A DNA stretch of 64,000 bases from Allofrancisella frigidaquae (GCF_012222825.1 NZ_CP038017.1:806001-870000), one strand, 5' to 3'; positions 27,800-37,514 are shown, counted from the stretch's first letter. The notes: a model not told the origin generated them from the sequence alone. Translations and numbers: made by a program.

Positions 27800-27819
27800 G
27801 TAACATGCGTAAGGTGAGT

Positions 27820-27824
27820 CATTA
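27820..27824. repeat. Target-site duplication CATTA (right)
   Basis: Matches the CATTA at 25148-25152 and directly follows the right terminal repeat of the outer insertion sequence. Confidence 0.8.
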
Positions 27825-28193
27825 AGTCTTATTATTTCTATTTGATTCGTGGTTAAATAAATTTCAAATAACTTTTACCATACTATTTTAACAAAATTTG
27901 GGCTTGTCAACGTTAAATTTCAACAAGTCCAAGAATGTTATATGCACTAGTTTTATAGGGAGTTATACCAATTCCAACATAAATTGGTGCATTTATAATA
28001 AAGGAGTTTATGACTAATTTAAGTTTTTGATGTGCAGGCAATAACAGTAGCTATTGGCAGATATGGTATTAGCTATATAAATATCTAAGCTGTCAAAATT
28101 CAACATAACCTATCAAGTTTACAGTATATGAAAAGAAATCTTCCAGTAGTATATTTAATTTATAAAAAAATAAATTAGATAAGGACAATTTGT
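27825..28193. other. Non-coding gap before copy 2, with hairpins and possible decayed gene traces
   Basis: No intact gene. At about 27900-27935 a hairpin pairs GGGCTTGT with ACAAGTCC (one G-U pair), a possible terminator. Around 27970-27992 CCAATT and AATTGG form a second short dyad. Just after 28000 GGAG precedes an ATG followed at once by a stop, then a 19-codon open stretch starting with GTG, which may be the debris of an older gene. The final 20 bases hold AAGGA, the ribosome site of copy 2. Confidence 0.45.
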
Positions 28194-30107
28194 ATGGAAT
28201 ACATTAATAAAGCTAAAGTTGAATTTGAGTCATTAGAGTTGTTTGATAAGACAAAAATCTTGAGGGCAAGTAGGTCAATAGAAATACTAAGAGCTAGCGT
28301 TTTTAAGATGTCTGAAATTATAAATAAAAATAGTAATACATTAACACCGTCAAACGATTTTATGAAAGAACTTATCTCATATAAGATGATGTACCTTTTA
28401 ATTAAGCAAGACACGGCGTTAATGGACGAAATCACTAAATCTATTCAATATCAAAGACTTTTGGAATATTTGAATGAAATATTTAAAATAAAATTTAAGG
28501 ATATAAGAATTGAATTATTTAGAGGTATTGAAACTCCAGCTGATAGAGTGAAAAATGTAAATGATAGAATGAAAAATATTGCTGCTTCTAAACTTCAAAC
28601 CTATTGGAGACGTAAAAAGATGAAGGCATATGAGCCATTAATAATGGAGCGTTTGCCAAAAAAGTATACAGATGAAAAGTTTACAAAAAGTGATAATTGC
28701 TACCCTATGGGAGAATATCTTCATACAGAAGGATATAAAGGATTATTACGAAGATTAGTAAAGATAGATAATAAAGAGCTATCTAAAGAATTATCACCTG
28801 ATGAAGAAAAATTATTACAAATGTTATTAGAGATAGATAATAAAGAGCTATCTAAAGAATTATCACCTGATGAAAAAAAATTATTACAAACGTTATTAGA
28901 GATAGATGATAAAAAGCTACCTAAAGAATTATCACCTGCTGAAAAACAAAAATTACAAAAGTTAGTAGAGATAAATAAAAAAAGATTATTACTTAATAAA
29001 GAAGCCTTCCGTAAGACACACTTTGCTGATGTAATGTGTAATGATACATACTCATCTTTATGTACCTTGAGTAAAGCTAGAATTGAAGCAATTAAAATAG
29101 AACTCCAAGAAGAACATGGGATGTCAAAAGTAGATATATTTAAAGGCTATCCGAATCTCAAAAAACTTTGTTTTGAAAGTGAATTTAATTTAAAACATTA
29201 CACTGGTACAACAACAGATAAAATATGGAATGGTAATGATTTTATTTTAAAAACTTATGAATCCTTATACCCCAATAAAGATTGTGGAGGAAATAGTAAT
29301 TCGAAATATGATGCTGTAGATTTAGGCAATTTGCGTTTTGTTTTTTGGCATCTACAACCAGCTAAATTTGATACCAGGATACTGAGCCATTTTGGTAGCA
29401 ATGAATATGTTGCTCCAGCTAAAGAAGCAGGATTATTTTCATATGGTTTTATTTGTATGACAGAACAAAAAAATGTTGATGTATTACCTGAAATATCTGG
29501 GAATATGACAAAGCTTGATAAACTGCCATTTTGGCAAGATATGCTTAAATATGCACGAGAAATAGAAGAATACATAGATGAGGATGAGGATGAGGATGAG
29601 GGTGAGGTTATATACCTTAGGAAATTATTAGATAATCATGACATTTCTTTTAACTTTTATGATGGAGATCAAAGGAAGATTATTAATCGCAAACAAAATG
29701 CTTCTGGTGGTAGTTATGAATATCCAATTTCCTTAGATAAAACTAATCATATTGCGTCATTTGCAATGTTTTTTGGGCCTTATATAAGAGAAGGTCTTTA
29801 TCTAAGCATTCTACTAGAATTAAGGCGTTTTGATATTGATGGAAAAATTCTTAAATGGACTGAGGAAAGGCTATCTGAAACTAATAAAGATATTGACGTA
29901 GAGTTTGGGCAGTTACTAATGAAACTATTTAGAATTGAAGCTCACACACCTGGTAATTTTAGTTTTAAAAAGATGCAGGCAGCAACTAAAGCGCGCGTTA
30001 CAGAGGACTATGGTACTGCTAATGAAGAATATAAACAGAGATTAAATAAGATTGCAACTTATAGAAATGCTAAACCTGAAATGTATGGTTTTTTAGCAGA
30101 AAAATAA
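28194..30107 (+). CDS. Large unknown protein with IQ-like motif, copy 2
   Basis: 637 aa, starting at an ATG with AAGGA upstream. No signal peptide or membrane helix. The N-terminal helical region covers 1-125, with an IQ-like motif at about 129-146 (IAASKLQTYWRRKKMK). A 23-aa repeat spans about 184-262 in three full units plus a partial one. The conserved domain follows from about 268, with KTHFADV, then KHYTGTTTDKIW (334-345), LGNLRFVFWHLQP and LSHFGSNEY, and a helical C-terminus. An acidic DEDEDEDEGE run lies near residue 461. It differs from copy 1 mainly in repeat number and the 95-270 segment. The His-containing HYT block loosely recalls ADP-ribosyltransferase folds, but this is a guess. 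Function unknown. Confidence 0.78.
   Translation: MEYINKAKVEFESLELFDKTKILRASRSIEILRASVFKMSEIINKNSNTLTPSNDFMKELISYKMMYLLIKQDTALMDEITKSIQYQRLLEYLNEIFKIKFKDIRIELFRGIETPADRVKNVNDRMKNIAASKLQTYWRRKKMKAYEPLIMERLPKKYTDEKFTKSDNCYPMGEYLHTEGYKGLLRRLVKIDNKELSKELSPDEEKLLQMLLEIDNKELSKELSPDEKKLLQTLLEIDDKKLPKELSPAEKQKLQKLVEINKKRLLLNKEAFRKTHFADVMCNDTYSSLCTLSKARIEAIKIELQEEHGMSKVDIFKGYPNLKKLCFESEFNLKHYTGTTTDKIWNGNDFILKTYESLYPNKDCGGNSNSKYDAVDLGNLRFVFWHLQPAKFDTRILSHFGSNEYVAPAKEAGLFSYGFICMTEQKNVDVLPEISGNMTKLDKLPFWQDMLKYAREIEEYIDEDEDEDEGEVIYLRKLLDNHDISFNFYDGDQRKIINRKQNASGGSYEYPISLDKTNHIASFAMFFGPYIREGLYLSILLELRRFDIDGKILKWTEERLSETNKDIDVEFGQLLMKLFRIEAHTPGNFSFKKMQAATKARVTEDYGTANEEYKQRLNKIATYRNAKPEMYGFLAEK
28743..28995 (+). 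repeat. 69-bp in-frame tandem repeat in copy 2
   Basis: Units begin at 28743, 28812, 28881 and 28950 (the last partial), each encoding about 23 residues of the type LLQxLLEIDNKELSKELSPDEK. Copy 1 has one unit at the matching place. Spacing is exactly 69 bp between the first four starts, so the frame is always kept. The units are nearly identical, pointing to recent expansion by slippage or recombination. Confidence 0.85.
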
Positions 30108-30264
30108 ACTAAATACATAATCAGAGACTCTTTTGCACAAAATCAATATCGGACTCAGCAAACATTCGCATAATATATATTATGTTAAATTATATATGTT
30201 ATTGATAAGTGACTGTTTAAAACATGTTGATAACTACTCTTTTACTAAATTGATGGGTAAAAAC

Positions 30265-30666
30265 TTACGAATAAACAACTTGTAATCTGTCGATAATTTC
30301 TAAACTTGCTGGTAAAAATTTATACTTTTTAAGTTCCGAAATTTCTACAAGCTCTAGTTGCTGATTTTCTTTTGGATAAGGCTTATTTTCAAATTTATCA
30401 ATAATAAAAAATTCTAAACTTACTTCCACACCATCTCTATTAACATATTTTTTCTTAAAGAAATTATTTATAGATTTCGCTAGTATTCCAACCTCTTCAT
30501 AAAGTTCTCGTTTAATACACTCTACAAAAGTTTCATCCTTCTCAACTTTACCACCAGGAAATTCCCAGTAGTTAGAATAAGTTTGGTGTTTTTGTCTTAG
30601 TGTTATATAGACTTTAGAACTTTTATCATCTAGAATTATCCCTATCGCTGCATTGATTTTTTTCAT
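30265..30666 (-). CDS. mutT: NUDIX hydrolase, 8-oxo-dGTP diphosphatase (MutT type)
   Basis: Removes oxidised dGTP from the nucleotide pool to prevent mutation. 133 aa, the normal MutT length. The Nudix box is complete: GGKVEKDETFVECIKRELYEEVGI (about 38-61), with the REL-EE-G metal-binding core. The N-terminus MKKINAAIGIILDD is typical of MutT. It is divergent from the yqgE-type gene (about 40 bp apart) and follows the IQ-motif island on the chromosome. Confidence 0.9.
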   Translation of the reverse strand: MKKINAAIGIILDDKSSKVYITLRQKHQTYSNYWEFPGGKVEKDETFVECIKRELYEEVGILAKSINNFFKKKYVNRDGVEVSLEFFIIDKFENKPYPKENQQLELVEISELKKYKFLPASLEIIDRLQVVYS

Positions 30667-30706
30667 GTTTGTTTTATTAAAAAAATAAAGGTTATAACCA
30701 TATAAT

Positions 30707-31288
30707 ATGTTTCAAAACCATAAAAGTGAAATTTTACTTGCAACTCCACTTATTAAGAATGACGTTATATTTACGCAATCTGTAATATACCTATGTCAGA
30801 ACGATAAGTATGGAGCTATGGGGCTAATTATTAATAAACCTTTAACAGAAACCTTGAAAGATGTGTTTGAAGAGCTAGAGATACCTTGTTTACACACTTT
30901 CGAAGAAATCCTTAATCATCCTCTTTATATGGGTGGGCCTATTAGTTCACACAAAATCTTAATTTTACATACTACTAACGGTAGAAACTATAGTTCAACT
31001 ATTAGACTAGATGAAGGTTTAGCTATTACAGCTTCTGTAGACATTTTAGAAGATCTAGCTAATAATATCCTGCCAGAGTATTTTCTACCAATAGTTGGTT
31101 ATAGTTGCTGGACTGCTGAGCAGCTAACCAACGAAATTAAATCTAATGATTGGATTGTTACAACTAAGCTTAGTAAAAAAATTTTATTTAATTATGAAAA
31201 TAAATCAAAATGGCAACATCACCTAGAACATGCCGGTTATAGTTTCCAAAATTTAAATACCTTGTTTAAAAACATAGGGCATGCTTAA
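30707..31288 (+). CDS. YqgE/AlgH family protein (UPF0301)
   Basis: 193 aa conserved protein of the YqgE/AlgH family; cytoplasmic, biochemical role unknown. Typical blocks are LLATPLIKNDVIFTQSVIYL, GAMGLIINKPL, LYMGGPISSHKILILHT and the Gly/Cys/Trp-rich VGYSCWTAEQLTNEIKSNDW (about 125-144). The stop is 3 bp before the RuvX gene, the standard gene pair in proteobacteria. No ribosome site of note is seen at the start. Confidence 0.93.
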   Translation: MFQNHKSEILLATPLIKNDVIFTQSVIYLCQNDKYGAMGLIINKPLTETLKDVFEELEIPCLHTFEEILNHPLYMGGPISSHKILILHTTNGRNYSSTIRLDEGLAITASVDILEDLANNILPEYFLPIVGYSCWTAEQLTNEIKSNDWIVTTKLSKKILFNYENKSKWQHHLEHAGYSFQNLNTLFKNIGHA

Positions 31289-31291
31289 TTT

Positions 31292-31702
31292 ATGTTTAAA
31301 GCTTTACTAGCTATAGATTATGGTAGAGCGCGGATTGGGCTAGCTAGTGGTCAAATGATCACAAAAACAGCCTCCCCAATTGGCACAATTGAAGCTTATG
31401 ATGGTAAACCCAACTGGTTTGAGCTTGGTAAGATTATAAAACGTTGGAATCCTTCTGATATTATAATTGGACTGCCCTTAGACGCAAAAGATCTTGATAC
31501 CGATATAACTAGGGACGCTCGTAACTTTGCTAAAGAAGTTGAAGATAGATACCAAAAAAACGTGCATCTAATAAATGAAGCTTACTCAACTAGAGAAGCA
31601 CGGTGGCGTTTAGAAAGTGTTAAAAATAAAAAAGTCAGTCACGTGAAAGTTGATGCTTTAGCAGCTTGCGTGATTTTAGAAACATGGATGTCTGAGAACT
31701 AG
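31292..31702 (+). CDS. ruvX: RuvX/YqgF RNase H-fold protein (pre-16S rRNA nuclease)
   Basis: 136 aa RNase H-fold protein; family members process the 5' end of 16S rRNA and have been proposed as Holliday junction resolvases. LAIDYGRARIGLASG (about 6-20) carries the first catalytic Asp, IIIGLPLDAKD (about 52-62) the second region, and the C-terminal DALAACVILETWM the final Asp. It is directly downstream of the YqgE gene by 3 bp, the conserved arrangement, and is cotranscribed with it. Confidence 0.94.
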   Translation: MFKALLAIDYGRARIGLASGQMITKTASPIGTIEAYDGKPNWFELGKIIKRWNPSDIIIGLPLDAKDLDTDITRDARNFAKEVEDRYQKNVHLINEAYSTREARWRLESVKNKKVSHVKVDALAACVILETWMSEN

Positions 31703-31773
31703 ATATTTTGTTTGTTTTCACATAGAATTACCTAATTAGTTTTCGCAATAAATTAACTAGGTTTTATTATTCA

Positions 31774-34218
31774 ATGAAAGAATACAATTTCACTAGCATA
31801 GAACAAGATGCTCAAAAATATTGGCAAGAAAATAATAGTTTTAAAGCTATTAAAGATACATCTAAAGAAAAATTTTATTGTTTGTCAATGTTACCGTATC
31901 CTAGTGGTACTTTACATATGGGACATGTAAGAAACTATACAATAAGTGATGTTATTGCTAGATACCAAAAAATGCTAGGGAAAAATGTTTTACATCCTAT
32001 GGGGTGGGATGCTTTTGGCTTACCTGCTGAAAATGCTGCTATTAAACATAAACGATCTCCATATGAGTGGACAAAAAGTAATATCTCTCATATGAAATAT
32101 CAATTTAACTCTCTAGGTTTTAGTTTTGATTGGTCAAGAGAAATAGCCACATGTGATGAGGATTATTATAAATGGGAACAGTGGTTTTTTATTCAGTTAT
32201 ATAAAAAAGGTTTAGCTTATCGCAAAAACTCTGTAGTAAATTGGGATCCTGTTGATCAAACAGTTTTAGCAAATGAGCAAGTCATAGATGGTCGTGGCTG
32301 GAGATCTGGTGCTTTAGTAGAAAAAAAAGAAATTCCACAATGGTTTCTTAAAATTACTGAATATGCCGATGAGCTTTTAAGAGATATAAATAAATTAGAT
32401 GGTTGGCCTGAAGCTGTTAAAACAATGCAAACTAACTGGATTGGAAAATCTAAAGGTTTAACAGTTAAATTTAAGATTAAAAATAGCCACCAAGATGATA
32501 TAGAAGTATTTACTACTCGCCCTGATACTTTAATGGGTGTAAGTTACTTAGCTGTAGCTCCGGAGCACCCTTTGGTTTTAGAACAAACAAAGTCAAATTC
32601 TGATTTAAATAAGTTTATAGATGAATGTAAAAAATCTTCGACTATGGAAGCAGATCTTGCAACACAAGAGAAAAAAGGTTTTAAAACTTCTATAAAAGTT
32701 ATTCACCCTATTTCTAACGAAGAAGTAGATGTATGGGTAGCAAACTTTGTACTAATGGGTTATGGTACTGGTGCTGTTATGTGTGTTCCAGCACATGATC
32801 AAAGAGATTGGGAGTTTGCAAAAAAGTATAATATTTCTCTAAAACAAGTTATTAAATCCAATGATGAAAAGCTAAATGTTAATTTAGAAAAAGAAGCTTT
32901 TGTAGAGAAAGGTACCTTGATAAATTCTGGCGAATTCAATGATTTAAACTTTAAGCAAGCATACCAAGCTATTAAAAAATACCTTTTTGATAATGATAAA
33001 GGTTATGAAACAACTAATTTTAGAATACATGACTGGGGTATTTCTCGTCAAAGGTATTGGGGCTGCCCTATTCCTATGATTCATTGTGATAGTTGTGGAA
33101 TAATACCAGAAAAAGAAGAAAATTTGCCAGTAAGGTTACCTACTGATGTTACCCTAACAGCTGCAGGGTCTCCTTTAAAAGATATGCTAGAGTTTTTGGA
33201 AGTTAGTTGCCCTAACTGTGGCGCTAAAGCAAAACGTGAAACTGATACTTTTGATACGTTTTTTGAATCTTCTTGGTATTATGCAAGATATACTTGCCCT
33301 ACTGCCAATCAAATGCTTGACACTGAAGCAAATTATTGGTTACCAGTAGATAAATATGTAGGTGGTATTGAACATGCTATCATGCATTTATTATATGCTA
33401 GATTTTTCCATAAATTAATGCGTGATCAAGACTTAGTTTCTTCGGATGAGCCTTTTGAAAACTTACTTACTCAAGGTATGGTTTTAAAAGATGGTGCAAA
33501 AATGTCTAAGTCAAAAGGTAACACTGTAGACCCTCAAGAATTAATAGATAAATATGGCGCTGATACGGTTAGACTTTTTAGTATGTTTGCTGCTCCACCA
33601 GAGCAATCTCTAGAGTGGTCAGAAACAGGTGTTGAAGGAGCACATAAGTTTTTACGTAAAGTATTTAACTATGCTCAAACCAATCAAAATGAGCTAATCG
33701 CTAATTTCCAAGTTGACCACGAAAAGCTTACAAAAAGTGATAAAACAACTCGTTTTGAGATACATTCAGCTCTTAAGCAGGCTATTTTTGACTTTGATAA
33801 AAGCCAGTTTAATACCGTAGTTTCTGCTTGTATGAAAATATTAAATAGTTTAAACAGTAATGAAAATTTAGCAAAAGATATAAAATCTGAAGGCTTTAAT
33901 ATCTTACTTCGACTATTAGCTCCTTTTACGCCGCATGTATGTCATTATCTATGGCAAGAGCTTAACTTAGGGGACGATATTTTAAATTCTAATTTCCCGT
34001 TAGTTGATGAACAAGCTCTTAAAAAAGATGATTTCGTATTAGTGGTACAAATAAATGGTAAATTAAAAGCCAAGTTAGAACTAGATGCTAATTTGTCAAA
34101 AGAGCAAGTTGAAGCGGCTGTTTTATCCGATAACTATGTAAAAACTGTAATTGAAGGTAAAGAAGTTATAAAAGTGATTTACGTACCACAAAAACTAATA
34201 AACATTGTAATAAAATAG
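31774..34218 (+). CDS. leuS: Leucine-tRNA ligase
   Basis: Class I synthetase charging tRNA-Leu, with an editing domain. 814 aa. HIGH motif variant LHMGHVRN (about 46-53), CP1 editing domain with [10 protein letters not shown] (about 247-256) and the KMSKS signature [10 protein letters not shown] (about 575-584). The zinc-binding region at about 435-445 (CDSCGI) and 478-481 (CPNC) is intact. It precedes lptE by 9 bp, as in many gammaproteobacteria, so the pair is cotranscribed. Confidence 0.98.
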   Translation: MKEYNFTSIEQDAQKYWQENNSFKAIKDTSKEKFYCLSMLPYPSGTLHMGHVRNYTISDVIARYQKMLGKNVLHPMGWDAFGLPAENAAIKHKRSPYEWTKSNISHMKYQFNSLGFSFDWSREIATCDEDYYKWEQWFFIQLYKKGLAYRKNSVVNWDPVDQTVLANEQVIDGRGWRSGALVEKKEIPQWFLKITEYADELLRDINKLDGWPEAVKTMQTNWIGKSKGLTVKFKIKNSHQDDIEVFTTRPDTLMGVSYLAVAPEHPLVLEQTKSNSDLNKFIDECKKSSTMEADLATQEKKGFKTSIKVIHPISNEEVDVWVANFVLMGYGTGAVMCVPAHDQRDWEFAKKYNISLKQVIKSNDEKLNVNLEKEAFVEKGTLINSGEFNDLNFKQAYQAIKKYLFDNDKGYETTNFRIHDWGISRQRYWGCPIPMIHCDSCGIIPEKEENLPVRLPTDVTLTAAGSPLKDMLEFLEVSCPNCGAKAKRETDTFDTFFESSWYYARYTCPTANQMLDTEANYWLPVDKYVGGIEHAIMHLLYARFFHKLMRDQDLVSSDEPFENLLTQGMVLKDGAKMSKSKGNTVDPQELIDKYGADTVRLFSMFAAPPEQSLEWSETGVEGAHKFLRKVFNYAQTNQNELIANFQVDHEKLTKSDKTTRFEIHSALKQAIFDFDKSQFNTVVSACMKILNSLNSNENLAKDIKSEGFNILLRLLAPFTPHVCHYLWQELNLGDDILNSNFPLVDEQALKKDDFVLVVQINGKLKAKLELDANLSKEQVEAAVLSDNYVKTVIEGKEVIKVIYVPQKLINIVIK

Positions 34219-34227
34219 GTGCTTTAA

Positions 34228-34845
34228 ATGAAAAGGTATATTCTCGTATTATTTATTATTTTATTATCTTCGTGTGGTTTTCACCCACGTGGCGTCTCAA
34301 TAAATGGTGGTGTTAGTACATTTGATAGTATTGTAGGCACGAAATTTTATATTGAATCTAATGACTTTGATCAATACGCAAATGAACTAAGAAAAACTTT
34401 AGTAAGTTATAAAGCAAATATTGTCACAAATGATAAAGATGCTGATTATATCATAAATATCCAAGATGCTGCTAAGACGTCACAAATGACAAGTGTTGTT
34501 GGCGGTGCTTCAAATAATACATATCAGCTAATATACACAGTAACATATAACATAGTTAAACCATATGATGAAACTCCAGTTGTACCGAATAAAACCCTAA
34601 GTACACAACAATTCTGGCAGTCTAACTCCGGTACAGTACTAGCTCAAGATAATGAAGCAAGTAGAACTTATAATTATTTACAGGATCAATTAGTAAATAA
34701 TATGGTTAACCAAATAGCCTTACTTTTACCTGAACAAGTTAGTAATGATACTACTACATCAATAGCTGCTAGTAATAAAGGATCTCAGCAAAATAGCTCT
34801 AGTTCTGACAAAAATCTAGAATCTTCTAATACACAAGGAAAATAA
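34228..34845 (+). CDS. lptE: LPS-assembly lipoprotein LptE
   Basis: Outer-membrane lipoprotein that plugs LptD and helps place lipopolysaccharide at the cell surface. 205 aa. The N-terminal signal peptide ends in the lipobox LLSSCGF (Cys16). CGFHPRG is the hallmark of LptE/RlpB proteins. The tail (about 170-205) is Ser/Asn/Gln-rich and looks disordered, making it longer than average. The leuS-lptE order is conserved in many gammaproteobacteria. The usual following gene, holA, is replaced here by a MscS-type channel. Confidence 0.9.
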   Translation: MKRYILVLFIILLSSCGFHPRGVSINGGVSTFDSIVGTKFYIESNDFDQYANELRKTLVSYKANIVTNDKDADYIINIQDAAKTSQMTSVVGGASNNTYQLIYTVTYNIVKPYDETPVVPNKTLSTQQFWQSNSGTVLAQDNEASRTYNYLQDQLVNNMVNQIALLLPEQVSNDTTTSIAASNKGSQQNSSSSDKNLESSNTQGK

Positions 34846-34862
34846 TATCTAAGAGGAACACG

Positions 34863-36056
34863 ATGATGGAAACTTTAATATTTTTTTATACTAAATTGCT
34901 AGGGAATAACAGTATCGCAAATGTTTTGAGTTTCGCGACTATTTTTGTAATAGTACTATTTATATCCTGGATGCTAAATTTGGTACTAAAAAAATATATA
35001 GTAACTATTGTTAAAGTTTTTTTTAGTAAAAAGGATTCTAATTTTGGAAAATCTTTAATTAAATACCATGTTTTTAGAAAGTTATCCCATATAGGGCCTG
35101 CCATTTTTATATATGTAGCTATTAGCTTAGCCAGTTTTCCAGATTGTCCTTGGACATTAAATTTAGTAAATGCTATAGAATTAATTGCTCAAATTTATTT
35201 GACATTAGTTATTATATGGTTTTTCATAGCTTTCACAGATGCTATTTTTGAATATTTTCAAACTTTACCATATTTTGCAAGACATTCATTACGTAGTTAC
35301 GCTCAAATCATAAAGATAATTTTATTTTTCATAGCTTTTATATTAGTGGTATCACAATTATTAAATAAATCCCCTATTGCTTTTTTAACAGGATTAGGTG
35401 CTTTATCTGCTGTATTAATGTTAGTTTTCAAAGACACTATTTTAGGTTTTGTTACAAATATTCAAGTAGCAGCTTTAGATATGGTGAGAGTGGGTGATTG
35501 GATTACAGTACCAGCTGCTGGCGTTGATGGTAATGTCATAGAGGTTTCTGTAAATACTGTAAAAATACGTAATTTTGACAAAACTATTTCAACAATCCCA
35601 ACATATGCTCTTATCAGTAATAGTGTCCAAAACTGGCGAGGTATGGTTGAAACCGGTGGCCGTAGAATAAAGCGTTCAATAAATATTGATATTGATACTA
35701 TAAAATTTTGTAATGATGACCTTTTAGGAAAGTTAAAACAAGAGGAGTTGCTAAAAGATTATGTAGCAAAAAATAATAATGAAAAAATAACTAACATAAC
35801 CTTGCTTAGAGTTTATATAGAAAATTATTTACGTAAACATCCAAAAATACACCACGATCTAACTTTTTTAATAAGAGAATTACAACCTACTGAATCTGGT
35901 TTACCTATAGAGATATATATTTTTACAAATGACACCGATTGGGTAAGCTACGAAAAGATCCAAGCTGATATTTTTGATTATATTTTTGCTAGTTTATCAA
36001 TGTTTGAATTAAGAGCTTTCCAGGCTATTACAGGTAGGATAACACCAAAAGATTAG
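34863..36056 (+). CDS. MscS-family mechanosensitive ion channel (YbdG-like)
   Basis: Inner-membrane channel gated by membrane tension, protecting against hypo-osmotic shock. 397 aa. About five hydrophobic segments (15-40, 72-95, 108-130, 145-170 and 175-195) precede the MscS core: ALSAVLMLVFKDTILGFVTNIQVAA is the pore helix region (about 172-196), followed by the beta domain (VRVGDWITVPAAGVDGNV) and the NSVQNWRG motif. The length and the C-terminal soluble domain fit the YbdG subgroup, not small-conductance MscS. The ATG follows GAGG. It is the third gene after leuS-lptE. Confidence 0.93.
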   Translation: MMETLIFFYTKLLGNNSIANVLSFATIFVIVLFISWMLNLVLKKYIVTIVKVFFSKKDSNFGKSLIKYHVFRKLSHIGPAIFIYVAISLASFPDCPWTLNLVNAIELIAQIYLTLVIIWFFIAFTDAIFEYFQTLPYFARHSLRSYAQIIKIILFFIAFILVVSQLLNKSPIAFLTGLGALSAVLMLVFKDTILGFVTNIQVAALDMVRVGDWITVPAAGVDGNVIEVSVNTVKIRNFDKTISTIPTYALISNSVQNWRGMVETGGRRIKRSINIDIDTIKFCNDDLLGKLKQEELLKDYVAKNNNEKITNITLLRVYIENYLRKHPKIHHDLTFLIRELQPTESGLPIEIYIFTNDTDWVSYEKIQADIFDYIFASLSMFELRAFQAITGRITPKD

Positions 36057-36076
36057 TAATTAGCTTTATAAAAAAA

Positions 36077-36643
36077 TTAGCACTTAGGAAGTGTTACTCC
36101 AAATTGACCTTGGTATTTACCACCTTTATCAGCATATGAAGTTTCGCAAGGTTCATCAGATTGAAAAAATAGCATTTGAGCAACACCTTCATTAGCATAT
36201 ATTTTAGCCGGTAATGGAGTTGTATTTGAAAATTCTAGGGTTACATATCCTTCCCACTCTGGCTCAAGTGGCGTTACATTTACAATAATACCACACCTTG
36301 CATAAGTAGACTTACCAAGACATACTACTAGCACATCTCTAGGTATTTTAAATTTCTCAACGGTACGTGCTAAAGCAAATGAGTTGGGAGGAATAATACA
36401 AACATTCCCTTTAAAATCTACAAAGTTCTTATCACTAAAATCTTTAGGATCAACTATAGATGAATTTATATTTGTAAAAATTTTAAACTCATCTGCACAA
36501 CGTACATCATACCCATAGCTTGACGTTCCATAAGAAACTATTTTTTCACCATTTACTATTTTAACTTGCCCTGCCTCAAAAGGTTCTATCATGTTTTGTT
36601 CTTGGGACATTTTTTTAATCCATTTATCTGATTTAATTGTCAT
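36077..36643 (-). CDS. dcd: dCTP deaminase
   Basis: Deaminates dCTP to dUTP for thymidylate synthesis. 188 aa trimeric cytoplasmic enzyme. Motifs [10 protein letters not shown] (about 110-119) and the catalytic-Glu block [18 protein letters not shown] (about 127-144) are intact. [13 protein letters not shown] and the C-terminal [10 protein letters not shown] loop close the active site. It overlaps no neighbour and follows the apbC gene by 10 bp on the minus strand, so the two are likely cotranscribed. Confidence 0.97.
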   Translation of the reverse strand: MTIKSDKWIKKMSQEQNMIEPFEAGQVKIVNGEKIVSYGTSSYGYDVRCADEFKIFTNINSSIVDPKDFSDKNFVDFKGNVCIIPPNSFALARTVEKFKIPRDVLVVCLGKSTYARCGIIVNVTPLEPEWEGYVTLEFSNTTPLPAKIYANEGVAQMLFFQSDEPCETSYADKGGKYQGQFGVTLPKC

Positions 36644-36653
36644 TTTTACTCAC

Positions 36654-37514
36654 TTATTTTTCTAATTTAACGCCAATAGAATCCAAGCTACTTGCTTTAG
36701 GTAACTTTTGTATTTCATGTAATAAACTTTCAGCTACTGTTAGATAGCTTATAGTTATACTATCGTTTTTCTCTAGACTTACATATGGTTTACCGTGATC
36801 TGAATTTTCTCTGATATCTTTATGCAAAGGTAAACTTCCTAAAAATTCAATATTGTTTTTACCACAAAGTAAATGAGCACCATCCTCACCAAAAATATGC
36901 TCACTATTACCACATTTTGGACAAATGTAATAGCTCATATTTTCTACTATACCTAAAGTTTTAATATCCACTTTTTCAAACATTGCTATTGCACGTTTAG
37001 CATCTATTAAGGATAAATCTTGGGGTGTAGTTACAATCACAGCACCTGTTACAGGCATATTTTTCGATATGGTCAATTGGATATCCCCTGTTCCAGGTGG
37101 TAAATCTAAAAATAGATAATCTATATCCTGCCAATCGGTATCATTAAGAAGTTGCATTAATGCTCGCGAAACTATAGGACCCCGCCAAATTACAGCGGAT
37201 TCTGGATCAATTAGGTTACCGATTGATATCATCTTTACACCATATCGCTCTAAAGGAATAATTTTTTTCTTATCTGTAGTTTTTGGATTATCTTTAAGAT
37301 TTAGTAAAGTTGGCTGGCTAGGGCCGTAAATATCAGCGTCTAAAATACCGACTTTGGCTCCCATCTTAGCAAAAGCTACGGCCAGATTAGTTGTGACAGT
37401 TGATTTACCAACTCCTCCTTTGCCTGAAGCAATTAGGATAATATTTTTTATATTAGGTAGTAACTTTTGTCCAGGTTGGACTTTCTTTTTTTCAACGTTC
37501 TCTATCTTTTTCAT
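36654..37514 (-). CDS. apbC: Mrp/ApbC-type Fe-S cluster carrier ATPase
   Basis: P-loop ATPase that carries 4Fe-4S clusters to target enzymes; cytoplasmic. 286 aa. Deviant Walker A ASGKGGVGKSTVTTNLA (about 29-45), Walker A' region DADIYGPSQPT, DLPPGTGDIQLT (about 136-147) and the C-terminal CPKCG Cys pair (about 203-206) that holds the cluster. The N-terminal MIP18/DUF59 domain of E. coli Mrp is absent, as in shorter ApbC proteins. It sits upstream of dcd with 10 bp between. Confidence 0.95.
   Translation of the reverse strand: MKKIENVEKKKVQPGQKLLPNIKNIILIASGKGGVGKSTVTTNLAVAFAKMGAKVGILDADIYGPSQPTLLNLKDNPKTTDKKKIIPLERYGVKMISIGNLIDPESAVIWRGPIVSRALMQLLNDTDWQDIDYLFLDLPPGTGDIQLTISKNMPVTGAVIVTTPQDLSLIDAKRAIAMFEKVDIKTLGIVENMSYYICPKCGNSEHIFGEDGAHLLCGKNNIEFLGSLPLHKDIRENSDHGKPYVSLEKNDSITISYLTVAESLLHEIQKLPKASSLDSIGVKLEK

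Larger units (their letters stand above)
25153..27819 (+). mobile_element. Outer insertion sequence (IS4/IS701-like), interrupted by nested elements
   Basis: Bounded by perfect 14-bp terminal inverted repeats: ACTCACCTTACGCA (25153-25166) and its complement TGCGTAAGGTGAGT (27806-27819), flanked by CATTA duplications. With the nested IS630 element and its TA duplication removed, it is about 1163 bp and holds one 352-aa DDE transposase gene (26741-27799). The IS630 element sits in the leader between the left repeat and the transposase start, so the promoter of this transposase has been displaced. Confidence 0.85.

Noticed and set aside
27825-28193. A short gene starting at the GGAG-preceded ATG just after 28000
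   Set aside because: It reads only six codons before a stop, and the following open stretch has only 19 codons; no coding signal remains.
28743-28995. CRISPR array from regular 69-bp repeats
   Set aside because: The units are contiguous in-frame coding repeats with no spacers between them.
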